Source of the DNA: Pomacea canaliculata
Lineage: Eukaryota > Mollusca > Gastropoda > Architaenioglossa > Ampullariidae
Direction: 5' to 3'
Assembly: GCF_003073045.1 (NCBI RefSeq)
Contig: NC_037593.1
Span: 2,843,525 to 2,907,524, forward strand
DNA length: 64,000 bases
Made by a program: the position numbers and the translations under genes. Shown here in pieces: positions 26,501-38,900 of the stretch (position 1 is its first letter; every line of letters starts with the position of its first letter). The notes beneath the pieces are model-generated. The model had not been told where the DNA came from. It did no database searches and worked only from the letters and a program-made list of their open reading frames with translations.

Positions 26501-29500
26501 CAGGAGGAAAACTTGCTAGAGCCTCAGCCCTCAGTCTTGGTACCTACTGACATAAAAAGTATTTCATTAAAGAGGTTGTTTATGATCCAGGCTTTAATAA
26601 CAGTGATCAGTCTCATCACATCTCATGCATCTAAAGAAAGGCTGCAAGCATAACTTTAAAAATGTTGAATTCTGTTTTAAATTCTGAAATGTCTGTTTGT
26701 GCAGCTTCTTGACAAGTATGAGAAGATGGAGAAAGAATACAATGCCCTCAAGGTTGGTCATGTTTTGTTGCTTTAGTGTGGACTTCCATACCTCTGTTAC
26801 AAACATCTCAATGACTCTGCCTCCACCTGTCTTCCTCATGCAGATCTCTGCACTATCTCCTCTCTCAGCCTGTTTTGATTCCCTATACCTTGCATTCCTT
26901 GAACCAGACCTGGTATATTTTGTCTTGTTAACATTTTTTGTTTCTGATCTACTCGCCCTAAATACATTGAGATCAGTTGTAACCCACGGAACAAATACTT
27001 GAATTTGAACCCTTATGTTAGCATGAGGTAATGCGTAATGTGGGAGCTGCTGGAAATTTTTATTCTTGTCTTTGAACGAAAGTGTCGTAACGGCAGAAGA
27101 CATTATTAAGACTTTCTTTGATGTTAATGATGGTAGTAGGATCAATACAGTAATTAGTGTGTTTTTGATTTTAGTTCATAAATCTGATTCATTCTCCTCA
27201 GTACGATCTGTACATTAAAAAAAAAAAAAAACAAACCCCAACTGACATTGCACCAAAACCCAAGATTCAGTTTTCAATGTACTTGTTTAAATCCTTCTTT
27301 TCTTTTTCAGGAAACCACTGCAGACCTTGACAAAAAGTTGTATGAAACACGAAGTGAAACTGTGGATCTGAACAAGTATGTTACAATAGAGCATTCTATA
27401 CATGTATTTGTTTTATTAAATGGCTATATTCTTGTTTTACTCTTGGTATTGGGAATATTCCGCAGTTTTCTTCCATGCATAATCCCTTTTTATTTCATTT
27501 TCTCAACATTTGATTAAGCATTTCTGTGGTCTTTTGACATGCCTGATGACATGTCTCTTGATAAGCATGTTTCACACCTCTGTCATTCTGCATACAATGA
27601 GCTCTGGAAGATAAGATCCATTCACCATACTCTGTCGATCTCACCATCCAAAATTCTCATCTGTTCATTTGCTCTGTCTAAACTAGACTATTGCAACTGT
27701 CTTAATTCTTGCTGGCTCTCCACAGTACCTCATTGATAAGCTTCAGAAAGTCCAAAATTCAGCTGCTTGTCTCATTAACCAGACTTGCAATTTGAACATG
27801 TCACACCATTTCGTCACTCTCTTCATTGGCTACCAGTTAAAGCTAAAAAAGACTACAAGCTCTGAACTCTATGCTATGATCATGGATTCTTTGATGGCTT
27901 CCCCCCCCCCCCCCCACTACTTTACGGATGTCTGCCCACAGTCCTATCCAAAACCTTGGCTCCTCATCAGATTCGCGCATTCTGATATGGACAACAGACA
28001 TCCTCCCTCTGCGCTTCTAAGCAGTGGAACTTTCTTCCACATCCCATTTGCCACTCGGACTACAAGGCTACATTTAAACGCTCTCTGAAAACATGTCTGT
28101 TCACTAAGTACTTTCCCTGAATTACTATTCTTAACTTCCTGGCAATATTGCCTGTCATGCTAACCATCATGTAACGACTCCATCTTATACTGTTTATAGT
28201 ATCTACATCCCTTCATACCTTCATCCACTACTTTACCTTTACCTCATCTTTATGTTGTTCAGTGTGTCGCACCTCACTGTCCACTGGCTGTTATCTTTCA
28301 TTTATCATTACTGGCCTGTGCAGTGTGATCTATCTTGATCGTGATGCTGCGTTTTATAAGTACCCATTATTATTATTAAGTTTGCAGGTGTAAACATTAA
28401 GATCAAAGGTACTGGTTCTTAGCCATCAGCTAGTCTCACCCTATGAATACTGCTGCTTGTAAAGCAATTTACAAGACAAAAAGGCTTGTACTTAGGGAGA
28501 AGTAGTAAGTGGTGTTAGATGGAAAGATATTAAGAAACGATAAGATCTTCCCACTTTGTTGATTGGTAACATGCGACTTGTACAGATTGATCTCACGGCT
28601 GGAACTGGAGAACAAACGTCTACAACGGGACAATGATAACCTCAGGCAAAGGCTTAGTGTCAGCAGCAGGTAGGTCTTCGGTTGTCTGTTTTTGTATGAA
28701 CTTCTTTTAAAATTCTTGCCTTCAAACTTCAAAATAGAGGGTTATTTTATTTTTATGTTTTTAGTTACAACTTACCTTGGCTTTCATAGTTGAATGCTGG
28801 ACCGTGATCAGCTGAGATCAAGCTGGGAAGGAATGGAGTTCATGACAGGCATATGCACTTATGGCATGCACGTGCCTGTCTTTTTAAGAATTTCCTTACA
28901 TCTGGTCAGTATTTGTGCAGTGGAGAAATAATAGAATGATTCTTTTTTTCAGCTTTTCAATAATGGGCCGTGAACCACAAGATGTGTCCGAACCATCTGC
29001 TGACCGATCTTCAAGTCATCTGGCAAACAGCACAGGTAGCTTGCCATCTAGTTCTCACCAGAACACCTCGGCTGATAAGAAGACAACAAGGTGATTACTA
29101 TTTTCTGTAAAATAGTAGAACACTTCTTGCAGCTACTTTAATCAGCTAACTGCCATGCATATCCATGATTCCATTTGGAACATTTCTTTGTTTTCATCTT
29201 TATGTAAACTTACCATATTATGAATTTCAAAAATGATGCCCGTAATGTGGTTGTGTTATGATGTTAGCTTTTTTTTTTTTGCTCACAGTTTGAGAACACC
29301 TGAAAGAGCTATGCCCAGGGTCATTCAATCGGATAGGAGCTGTGATGGTGACTCGTCATCCTCACCCTTGCTTAGGGCTGAAATGGAGTTGCGTCGTCTT
29401 CAAGAAAACCTGTCTCGCTCAGACTTTGCCCCGAAGCTGCAGCCCAAGAAGTACAGCTCCACAGAGTCTCTAGTAGCACAAAATGGCTACTCCAAAGTCA

Positions 29501-32349
29501 CTATCATTGACACTTTAAAATCGCCCCAGAGAGCATCAAACCCGACACCTGCATCCATAACAACTTCACAGAAACCTAAGAGCAAAAAGAGTTCTAGTAC
29601 TGCTTCATTACAGGCAGCTAGAGATCTGTCAGTACAAAATGGGGATGCAAGTCCCCAAAAGTCAACCATGCAGAATTTACGACCAAACACTTCTTCTTAT
29701 CCTACTGCTCTTTCTTCACCAACTCGGTTTGATGTGGGAGTGAGGCCAGAAGTTTCTCAGCCATCTTCATCCAAGGAAAAAAATACATCTATAAGGGAAA
29801 AGGAATATTCAAAGGAGAGAAGTGTATCACATGGTTCTCTGATAGGTGAGGAAATTTTGCTATTTCTCAGAGCTTGTAAACATTATTTCTCAGCACAAGT
29901 ATTGCGGAAATAAGATCATAGTTCTCCTGACAGTAGATTTGATTTTCAAAAAAGTTGTACAGCTTTAATGTCTTGTCTGAATGTTGCTAAAGTATTTTAT
30001 CAGCTTTCTTAATCACTGGGATTTTTTTCATTTCACCTTTCTGGGACACATAGCACACATACATACATGATACCCGCATGTTCTTTAAAACAGCAAAACA
30101 CAAAGATCTACCTGTAGGTTTCTTGAATTTTATGCACCTTCCCTCCTCAAAAAAATGACTTTGTTCCCTTTCTTGTTCAAATTCAGGTAGTAGAATCACA
30201 AAGTATACACAAATATGCAGTCATAATAAATAATGAAAAGGCAGCTCTTACACAGACTGTTATTCATACGACACAACTCTACAGTCTGAGACTTGATATT
30301 GATTAAGAAATATATTGTAACTGGTGGTTTACAAAACCAAATTCACCAACAAAAATTTCTTTGGCCAGTTGCACAGTCATCCGCACACCATCCAGTCAGA
30401 TAACTATTCACTGTTCCTTTGATATATCTATATGAAAACCAGTCCAAGGTTAAGTATGTTTTACTTTATGGTGACTCACAAAGTATTCAAGTACCACACA
30501 CACACACTCATACGAGAAAACAGCATCGCATGCTATCCATGGGTAATGGTGATATGGTCTGAAAAACTTAGCAAAACATACATCCATAGGAAAAGGAGAC
30601 TAGGATCCCAAGCACTGGCTAGGACACAGATTTGCCAGCAAATTACCAAAGGTGAAGCTACTCACACAGAGTGCACTTGGCTCTCCCTGATGCTCACAAA
30701 TAACTAGAGAAAAATGAGATGTTGCAATGTAAATCTTGTGAAAGTAGTTTGTCCTGTAAATAACATGGACTTGTGAAACTAGTTCATCATATAAATAACA
30801 ATGGACCTGTGAAGAGGAACAAAAAGAGCTTTCTATGACAATGACAAACATTGGGCCAGTTTTGCTGCATACAATTTGTTTCAAGCTTATTTTTGACTAA
30901 ATTCCAGGTAAAAATAGATAAAATGTTCAAAGTGCTTACAATTACATAAACCACAAAATAAAATATTGACATTCTTAAAAAATGGTCATATGTTTATCTT
31001 TACTATGCAAGGAAAGGTCTTCAATTTGATTGATATGTTACCTCTGTTCAACTATTTTCATACTAAAGTGTGCGGTAAGCTCTCGTGAACATTCTAGTCA
31101 CCTGCATTGGTTTCATGTATGCACAATACAATACTATCATGCAGACATACACATCTGAGGGGAATAACTCTAGTCCCTGACAGACCTATGGTTATTTGCA
31201 GAGGGTACTAAATCAGTGGACACCATGTTGGATCGTATCCGCACTGGAGAAATTGTGTCACGACCACAGTGGGAAGATGTGTACACATCACTGGCCAGAC
31301 CAAGACAAACAGACGGATCTTCTCTGACCAAGGTGAGAGTAGTTAAATAGCTGATTGATTCTTATCATGAGAAACATTTGTTTAGAATTAGTGGCTAACT
31401 GAACTTTTCCATGATTTTATAAAAGTAGACAAAGGTCATGTATACACAATGTAATAATACTATGCACATCTCGCAAGTGTCACAAATTGGAGAAAATGTC
31501 AGTCTATACATGATTTTCTCTTTTAAACAAATCTGTGAATATTTAATGACATTAGTATTTTCTTTTAACCTGTCTGCAGTTTTTAACTTAATTTTCATGT
31601 TGAGTTTTGTGCTTTGGGTTAGCCTGAATGATTGAAAAAAAAGTGTTTTATTTACCTTTCATTTTTGCACAGACCCAAGAGGAAATGTTACGGGAACGGC
31701 TCAGGACCATAGAGGAGATGGAGCGACATTATGATGAGCTTCAGGTAGAGAAACGAAAGGTCAGATATGTCTTTGTGTTTGGTTCTTCAGAATGATTTTG
31801 TCTATTGGTATATTCTTAAATGTAGAAGTGTTTCATGGTTCTAAAACTTAAAAAAAAAATTAAGCAGCTATATCCTGTGCACAGTTTAATGAAAGCATAT
31901 ATGTTGTTTAAAAACGTATTTTCTTTTCTTTTTGAAAAAGCGCATATTTAATTTCGTTTAAATATTACTAGGGTCTGTATGCATCAGTGCATGGATACAT
32001 CTGTATATTATTTGTTGATGTTGATAGCTGGAGTCAATGTTGAACAAAGTCCCATCCCATGGTCGAGTAGACCGAAAGTCCAGACAAAATAAGGTGAGCT
32101 TGAGATAATACTTTGATTTGCATTTAATTATACATGTGTGTGATTGCTTCTACTATTAGCAACATTCAAACACATACATGCTGTCACAGATCTTGAAAAG
32201 AGAATTAAAACTTAATAATCTAAGCAGCATTAATTGCCATTTCTTTTGTTTAGGAGGAACTTGAGAACAGGCTGGACAAAGTTGACCGAGAGCTTGGTTC
32301 TCTCCGCATGACTCTCAAACGCTTCCAGGTCCTCAAGTCCACAGTGTAA
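17579..32349 (+). CDS. MPHOSPH9: M-phase phosphoprotein 9 (MPHOSPH9), centriolar coiled-coil protein
   Basis: In vertebrates MPP9 sits at the distal centriole with CEP97/CP110 and restrains ciliogenesis. Eighteen coding exons: 17579-19097, 20320-20810, 22595-22762, 23293-23718, 23902-24074, 24576-24809, 25188-25236, 25443-25604, 26305-26358, 26705-26752, 27311-27375, 28586-28669, 28953-29090, 29289-29845, 31202-31332, 31673-31759, 32028-32093, 32254-32349. The sum, 4548 nt, is an exact multiple of three: 1515 residues (human 1183). The diagnostic block LREKHAKHLADLRAYYEAEL (about residue 931) matches human LKEKHARHIADLRAYYESEI. The C-terminus LDKVDRELGSLRMTLKRF matches human LERINRELGSVRMTLKKF. 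Exon 3 and exons 6-12 are coiled coil; exon 4 and exon 14 are Ser-rich. The first coding exon (about 506 residues) is acidic and low in complexity and accounts for the extra length. The ATG is the first base after acceptor-adjacent G at 17578, so upstream exons are probably untranslated. The acceptor at 20320 could also be used 6 nt later (NAG choice). Confidence 0.93.
20922..22320. repeat. Pair of diverged inverted repeats in MPHOSPH9 intron 2
   Basis: The stretch 20922-21085 and the reverse complement of 22160-22320 align over about 150 bp. Shared blocks include ggagataaag, gctagcac, caacagctc, agctata and ggcaaaa. About 1.1 kb lies between them with no recognisable protein. A separate direct repeat (aagtctcaa..., ttacaataaaaa) occurs at 21139-21173 and 22333-22367. 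It could be a fold-back element or two copies of an unknown SINE in opposite directions. Confidence 0.45.
23005..23110 (-). repeat. Dispersed-repeat 3' tail, MPHOSPH9 intron 3
   Basis: An AGT/AAT microsatellite (about 23008-23025) followed by agcacttacatagaaca and a GAGCTCGATGCACTC core. Read on the minus strand this is the GAGC...TGCT...ATT-rich tail seen elsewhere in the window. Confidence 0.3.
24235..24420 (-). mobile_element. Possible 3' fragment of a non-LTR retrotransposon
   Basis: On the minus strand the sequence reads like the C-terminal end of a LINE ORF2, ending with residues similar to CTGWTGEMLRPFAPQGIA. It lies in the intron between MPHOSPH9 exons ending 24074 and starting 24576. 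The family cannot be assigned; the call rests on style only. Confidence 0.3.
27535..28380 (+). mobile_element. CR1/L2-like LINE, 3' fragment with broken RT C-terminus
   Basis: Lies in the MPHOSPH9 intron between exons ending 27375 and starting 28586. It encodes the post-RT region typical of CR1/L2-type LINEs: DKHVSHLCHSAYNELWKIRS, then FALSKLDYCNCL, then a second frame with the HHFVTL..LHWLPV-type block. The frame is shifted several times. A C run at 27901-27915 interrupts it. It ends with tttataagtacccattatta and a TTA repeat. Parallel copy at 47225-47580. Confidence 0.75.
27901..27915 (+). repeat. Poly-C run
   Basis: Fifteen C inside the CR1/L2-like fragment. Confidence 0.8.
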
Positions 32350-33333
32350 CACTTTGCTGATTGTAGAGTGACAGCAGTTTCCATGGCAGCACATATTGTT
32401 TTGATAAAAGTGACATAAACTACCCCTTTCATATGGAGGAGAGGCGAGGCTGATTTTTAGGCTCTCACTCATGTAGGGTGGTTAATACTGACCATTATGT
32501 CTGCTCTCACCTTGTGCCATAACAATAGCAAACTTTCCAAGATTCTGGGGAAGGGTACCTTTCAAAGATGATGTTGGTTGCATGACGGCAAATTCATGGT
32601 ATAGCTGACTCTTGTTACTGTTTAAGCAAACCTTTTTGTAGCATGGTAATTTTTTTTATTAATTCAGAGTATTACACTGACTTCTCTGTAATATGGTTCT
32701 GAGTTCTCTTTGTGTCGTCTGTGTTCATCTTTTGTTACTTGTGTACATAGTTTTCTCTTTCCGTCACTTGTATTCTGTCCATGTCTCCTACTTCAGCTGA
32801 GAGCATGTTCCTTCATCAGCATGAGTATGTGCTTTATAATCATGTTTCTTATCGTTATATTGCTTATCGTTTAAGATGGTCTTTTGCCAGAATAACCTTG
32901 CTGTCAAATTGTCAGGATGCTGTACTAAGTACACTCTTGCCTTTCATGCCATCTAGACAGACAAAAGAGGCAGGGACAGAAAAGGGAAATGTGAAAGACA
33001 TGCATGTCAGTGTTACTTTATTTTTACTATGAAAATATTTAAAATTTGAGATGCTTTTTTAATTTTGAAACATCTGTAATATGAAACTTTTTCATATTTT
33101 TATGCAGATCCCATGTTAAAGTTCCTATTTCCTACTTTTATTTCATGTCATTGCACTTTAAAAAAAATAGCAATGCTCGTCTTACTTATTATAAATGTGG
33201 TTTGTTTATTGTAATGTTCACGGGGCATTGTAAAGTTAAGCCAGATTTACTGTCTAAAATGTAAACTTTTTGCCTGTATATGACAATAACATTATTTCTA
33301 GCTAATTTTTGTTGTTTTGAACAATTATATAAA

Positions 33334-33662
33334 GACGGAAGGATGAATGGCCTCCTCTCCAACCTGCAGTGTGGCTTCAGAAAATGCCGCAGCACCATGG
33401 ACTATTTGGTCCGGCTTGAAACTTGTCAAGGATGTGTTTGTTGCAAAGAACATGTTTTAGGGGTAGAAGGCCTACGACACTACCTGGAAGCAAGGTATTC
33501 TGTTGGACCTTCACACCCTTGGCTTCCGGGGACATATGCCACTCCTCATAAAAAATTTCGAGTAGGGTCTATCCTGTATCAAGCCCTGGTCAGCTCCAAC
33601 TTAGACTACGGATCCATCATCTATGGCTCGGCTCGGCTCGGTTTTTTTTTTTTTTTTTTTTG
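33334..33662 (+). mobile_element. Jockey-like LINE reverse-transcriptase fragment, internally deleted
   Basis: RT block LLSNLQCGFRKCRSTMDYLV followed by VRLET; after a shift of frame KAYDTTWKQGILLDLHTLGF; then RVGS fused directly to LVSSNLDYGSIIYGSAR. These parts are normally separated by most of the RT palm, so a large internal deletion is present as well as at least one frameshift. It ends at a T run (about 33641-33661). Copy is dead. Confidence 0.78.
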
Positions 33663-33948
33663 CTCATCTCCAGAAAAACTTTAATTTTTCTCACAGATTA
33701 CAAAGAATCACAGATGGGGATTTCTGTCAACACTCGACATTTTTTTAATGTATTTCCTTCTCTAATTCCCTTCTTCTTGTTTTGCTAAGCCTCCTCTCTT
33801 AGACAACTGCTTTTGTGGAAGTAATGCGTATTGAGAAAGGAGCTTTGAGGTTTTAGAAAAACAAGAAAATTCTTTCACAATAAGTTGAACCGAAAAAATG
33901 ACAAACAGATGTTTGTGTGTCCCCCCCCCCTTTTTTTTTTAGTATGCA

Positions 33949-34000
33949 CTTTGAGCCTGCCTTTAATGATGGGGGAAAAAAAACGCTATACAAATTCAGT
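33949..34000 (+). repeat. Retroelement-type 3' tail
   Basis: Sequence of the form gcactttgagcctgcct...aaacgctatacaaat, a common LINE/SINE tail style. It sits after a C10T10 run and just before the second copy of the local duplication. Confidence 0.4.
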
Positions 34001-34252
34001 TGTAGTACCTTATCAAGCTTTTTCATGTTTTATGCAGGTTCCATGTTCCTTCTGTTTTCTACCTTCACGTCCTTGTACTTTTACAAAACAGCAAACCTCA
34101 TGCGTTATTATTAAAGTGCTTCGTTCATTGTAATGTTTAGGAGGCATTTTAAAGTTTAGCTCTTTACTGTCGAAAATGTAAACTTTTTACCTGTATAGGA
34201 CCATAACATTATTTCTAGATACCTTTTGTTGTTTTGAGCAGTTACATAAAGA

Positions 34253-35986
34253 ATAATGTGTGGGTTGATTTCCTAGATGCTTAAGAGAATGTTGTTATCT
34301 GAACTCCATTGCTCTCAACATATTTTACTTGTATTTTATGTAAATGTAACCTATAGAAAGACTTCACTGTCCTGACACTTGAGTCATTATGGTCCACAGT
34401 GCCATGTAGTGACAGCTTTGCCATTCACTGAAGAAGACATGGGAGTCGATGCACACACACACTAGATTAAAGAAGGTGTTTGTAAGTCTGACTGAGAAAA
34501 TATTTCATCGCTCCAGATCAACAGCTACGTTATTGAGAGCATCACTCGCTCTGTGTTGTTTAGTAACAGGAGTAAAGTCCTAAATATTCATGAAACGTCA
34601 CTCTTACATATTGACTGCATCTTCCCTCATGTCTGCAAATACTTTTACACATACTTTAAGGAAGTCAAAATCTCCATAAACATGAATTGTTTCCTCATCT
34701 TTCATAACCATTCAAAATTCATAAAAAGTCTGCACCAGCAAATAATAGGAGAATAACAACAATAAAATGGGAAGAGTTTAGATAACAATACTATATCATG
34801 TTTATCTTCACAGTCATGAAAGAATTTGGCATGGAACATGCCTGAAAAAAGGTTACACTGAAAAGTATGATGAATGTCTAATGAAAAACAGTTTGATTCA
34901 GCAAACTTGCCATCTTGTTCATGAGACCTTGTTTCAAGTGAGCATTTAACAATGCACATCTAAAAAGAATACTTACCGTGCATTACCGCAGCCTTTGCTA
35001 ATAGACATAATTATTCTGTCTTTGATTCCTTATTTCTTCTGTAAACATTCGGAGTAAAATACAATTTACAACATTTCAGCACATAAAACCAGTAAAATGC
35101 ATGCTTTAACATGCAGGGAGTAATAAATGAGTTGCATCTCACAAATGCATGACAAGAATGGCTTTTCTTTTAAACAAATGTTGCACTACCCACAAATAAC
35201 ATTTGAATATAATGACTCTCGGCCATTATATGTACACATTTGCATATCTGACATACGCATCCATTACCAAAAGCCAGTAGTAAATCTGACTTAAAGACGA
35301 ATCAGATTTACCATATAAGTAGCCAGTTATTGCAGGCTTAGACTAACACAGACCAAGTTCTATTTTATCCTGCAGACGATATAACCTATATTAAATTTTC
35401 TTATAAATATGGTGAATATAACTTCATGGCAACTTGAAACTGGCAGAGTGAGAGCTATCTCTGACTTATCCTAAGTAAAGGATGACAATGACCAAAACAA
35501 GTTTTATAATTAGGTCTTTTTATGGGAAAAATCTTATGAACAAGAAGTAAGGAAAAGTGTGTTTATTACATTATATGACATAAAATAATTCTGAATAATA
35601 TTGCAGTCAATAAGTCTTGCACAAATGTGTTTTGTATGTACAATTGAACATATTACACAAATACTTGGCAGTGTAAGAGGAGGGGGGAAACCTGTAAAGG
35701 ATTTTTTTTAAAAAAGAAATACTTTAAGTTAAAAAAAAAAAATGGAAAGAAAGGAAAAGAAGCCTTTAGTGATCACAACTCTGACCTATTGAAAGACCAT
35801 GCACATCAGTCCCTTTAGAGAAACTAAAAAAAAAAAAAAATCAGTAAATGCAAGAATATATATACACATGCACATAATCACACTCACAATTTCACACATA
35901 CACAACCAAGCAAATATAAACAAATGTTCTTTCATTTGCTTGTACACATACTCATACAAAGGATGCTTTTTTAACTAGGGGCAATG
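34253..35986. other. Intergenic between convergent MPHOSPH9 and ANAPC7
   Basis: No coding signal. AATAAA on the minus strand at 35567-35562 lies about 420 nt past the ANAPC7 stop and is its best poly(A) candidate. Poly-A/T runs occur at about 35701-35742 and 35826-35840. Confidence 0.45.
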
Positions 35987-38900
35987 TCAAGGCTGACTAA
36001 ACTCTGTGTCTGACCATGTACTCTCCATATCACTGCCATCAAAGTCAGGCTGTCGACAAAAGAAACACAACAATCACTTTGACCGCCAAATATTTTCCTG
36101 ACAAACATATTTCTTATAGCTAGATGTAAATATCTGTATTTATTTCTGTCCTAAGCGATTTGTTAAAATATCTCTACAGTTGCTAGTTATCATGCTTATG
36201 TCTGGTACAATATCATTAAAGTTGCCACTTAACATACTTTATCTGTACATCTACTCCTTCATAGCTTCCAGTTTTAACTTACCTCTACAAATACCTATCC
36301 TGGTCTAGCTGACAGCAATTAGGCCTACTCAGCTGCATATAATGACATACCAAAATAGCTAGTATTAGGTATAAGGCTATAAATTTCTTTAAAAATGCAA
36401 ATTCTTCACGTGTATCACAGAGACCAGCAATACAATGTTTTCATCTTAAAGTTGTCATACCTCATTGTCACTGCCTGGCACATCTTCCACCTCGACATCA
36501 TAACTTCCCTCAAGTCCCATTTCATTATGTTTCTCAACTCGCTCCATGCCTTCTCGTGCTTGAATGCTTGATGGGTCCAGGCTAAAATTAAGACAAATGA
36601 CTGCTTTTATTGGATGTTTGTGAGGGAAGGGGCTAGAAGAATGATGTTTAATAGACTTCTTTGGTGTTTTAAGAGCTGTAAGGCAGCAATTCACTGATTT
36701 TGTTCATCAGGTTAAAAAATTTATTTGCATGATGCTGATCCCATGAGATGTAATGTAATGTAATTAAAGACATGTCTATTTCAAATCTATGCATTCAGGT
36801 ATGAAAATTTTTAGATAAAAGTTCTGAGAGGAAAAAGTTTACAGCAGAAAGAATTTGTGTGATAATTTCTTTTCTTTGCTTTGGTACTGCTGCTTCTCTT
36901 TTTCCTGGAAAACAGTAGAATATAGCCATGTGGCCTGGATCATCAGAGGATAATGCAACAGCAGCAAAATGCTTAGTGCTTACATTACCTGAGTGCTATA
37001 TGGTAATGGTCCAAAGCATCCTGATACTGATTGGTATGTGTAAGGAAATCCCCCAGAAGAACATGCAGTCGTGCATCTGTCTGTGTTTGTAATGCTTGCC
37101 GCACACTGAAAAGTACCAGTTCCGCTTAGGACCAGATGAATGGCAATCAATCATAATGGTCTAAACATGATTTTAAAAATTATGCTTTAAGAAACAACCA
37201 TAAAAAAGACAGTAAAGTCACTGTGTCATCTGTAGTCTTAGTTTTGCTTGCAAATCCCTTTAAGTGTGAATAAGGTTTTATGTGTTCTTTTGCTAGAGAT
37301 CAGAATATGTCTTACAGAGCAATTCCCCGATCATAATCCTGCTCTTGGGACAGAATGTCACACATGATGTACACAGCTTCCAGATAAAAGGGATCCATTT
37401 TGAGGGCTTTCTCCAAATAGGGTTTGGCCTGAAACATTGACGCATTGCAATTTTAAGGCTTCTTTGGAAGTCTCAGTCTCTCTCTCTCACACACACCACA
37501 TTTTCACGTCCCAATGTTCATATACAAACACCCACCTTGGCAACTGTGGTTGGACTCTTGGCTAAAACTGAAGCTAAAAGCTGAAAGAAACATGCCAAAA
37601 AAAAATAAGAACATGGTTAAACAAAACTGAGAGTCAATGTTTTAAGTGACCTGCTTTTGCAATGCTTATAAAGATTGTGTTTAATTTTTACACAAATTTT
37701 TAATTGCAAGTTAATTGTTACAAGTTAAACTGTTAGTTTGTTTGGAGTACAGTGAGCACAGAACATGGAGCTTGCCTCCATGCAATGCAGGTGTAATGCA
37801 CGTATAAATTCTATTATTAACATCATTACTATCAAAGCTTTATTTCCACAACATTTGTAATAAGCACCAAAAATAAAAAGACGAATAATTTTAACATTTG
37901 ATATTTAATAAAAGCAAGTAGACTTATAAACTTTTGAAAGCTCTGGTACCAAGCTTACAGATGTTACTAGTTCTTTTAGCTAAAATATGAAGGAATAAGC
38001 TGTACTGCAAACACACCGTGCTGGTACGGGCTGTACAGCCTAGATGGCTGAAGGCTCGTGTGGCCAAAGTGACAGCATCACGTAATCGATGACTAGCAAT
38101 GTAGCAGTCTATAATACCTGTTTAAATAATGATGAAAAAATGTAATGGTGAGGCTGGAAATTTTAAGAACAAGTTCAGCAATCCAAGCATTTGTGATAAA
38201 AATTGTTTATAAAAGCACGAATCACGACTGTGCAAAAGATTATATTAAAAATGTTGATGACCTTGGTATGTCTCAAATCTATCGGGAGCTCGGCTGACAG
38301 CCTCATGGAAATGCAAAAGAGCATCTTGCATGCGATTCAGTTCTTGAAGAGCAGCACCCTTCAATAACAGCGCTTGTGTGCATTGAGGGTTGATAGAATA
38401 GGCCTACCAAAAAGAAAAACAAAGTCAAAAACCATAAAAAATACATAGCTTTACAACTCTACATTGAAAATCAAAACAAATGTCGATCTAATGATTGATG
38501 TTTATTCACGATACCTTAGTTGTCCAGATCCGAACTTAAAAAAAAAAAGCAAAGGATTATAGCTGAGTGATATCCCTTATGACAAGCGCTATTAACTTGT
38601 ACTCAGTATTCAATTGGTGGTTAATAATGATTTCATCAAGACTCTTACTTTTTGTGCACAGTAGACTGTGCGGACTAGGCGTTCATTTTGTTTGTTGATG
38701 CTGTTAAGGGAGTAGTATCCCATACACACCCATGGTTCTACTGCTTGTTCGTTCACCTCCATCAACTGCTGAGATAAGCTAAATAAGATTGCACACATCA
38801 TGCACCCACATTCCCAAGCACACACACACCCCTTCAATCTTCACTTCTGAGGCAGTATGCATGTTTGCCAAATATACTGTACCATACTATACAGAATCCA

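Larger units (their letters stand above)
33090..34252 (+). repeat. Local direct duplication flanking a LINE fragment downstream of MPHOSPH9
   Basis: 33090-33335 and 34013-34252 align for about 245 bp at roughly 80% identity. Shared blocks include aaaatgtaaactttttgcc/acctgtata and ataacattatttctag. The LINE fragment, a T run and a repeat tail lie between the copies. Confidence 0.65.

Noticed and set aside
26594-27145. 183-residue open frame on the minus strand
   Set aside because: It lies across MPHOSPH9 exon 26705-26752 and its introns on the opposite strand, has no domain-like pattern, and part of its length is chance openness.
36455-36694. Open frame extending ANAPC7 exon 36581-36461 upstream
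   Set aside because: The extension is intronic; the acceptor at 36582 and phase agreement with exon 37105-36989 fix the exon start.
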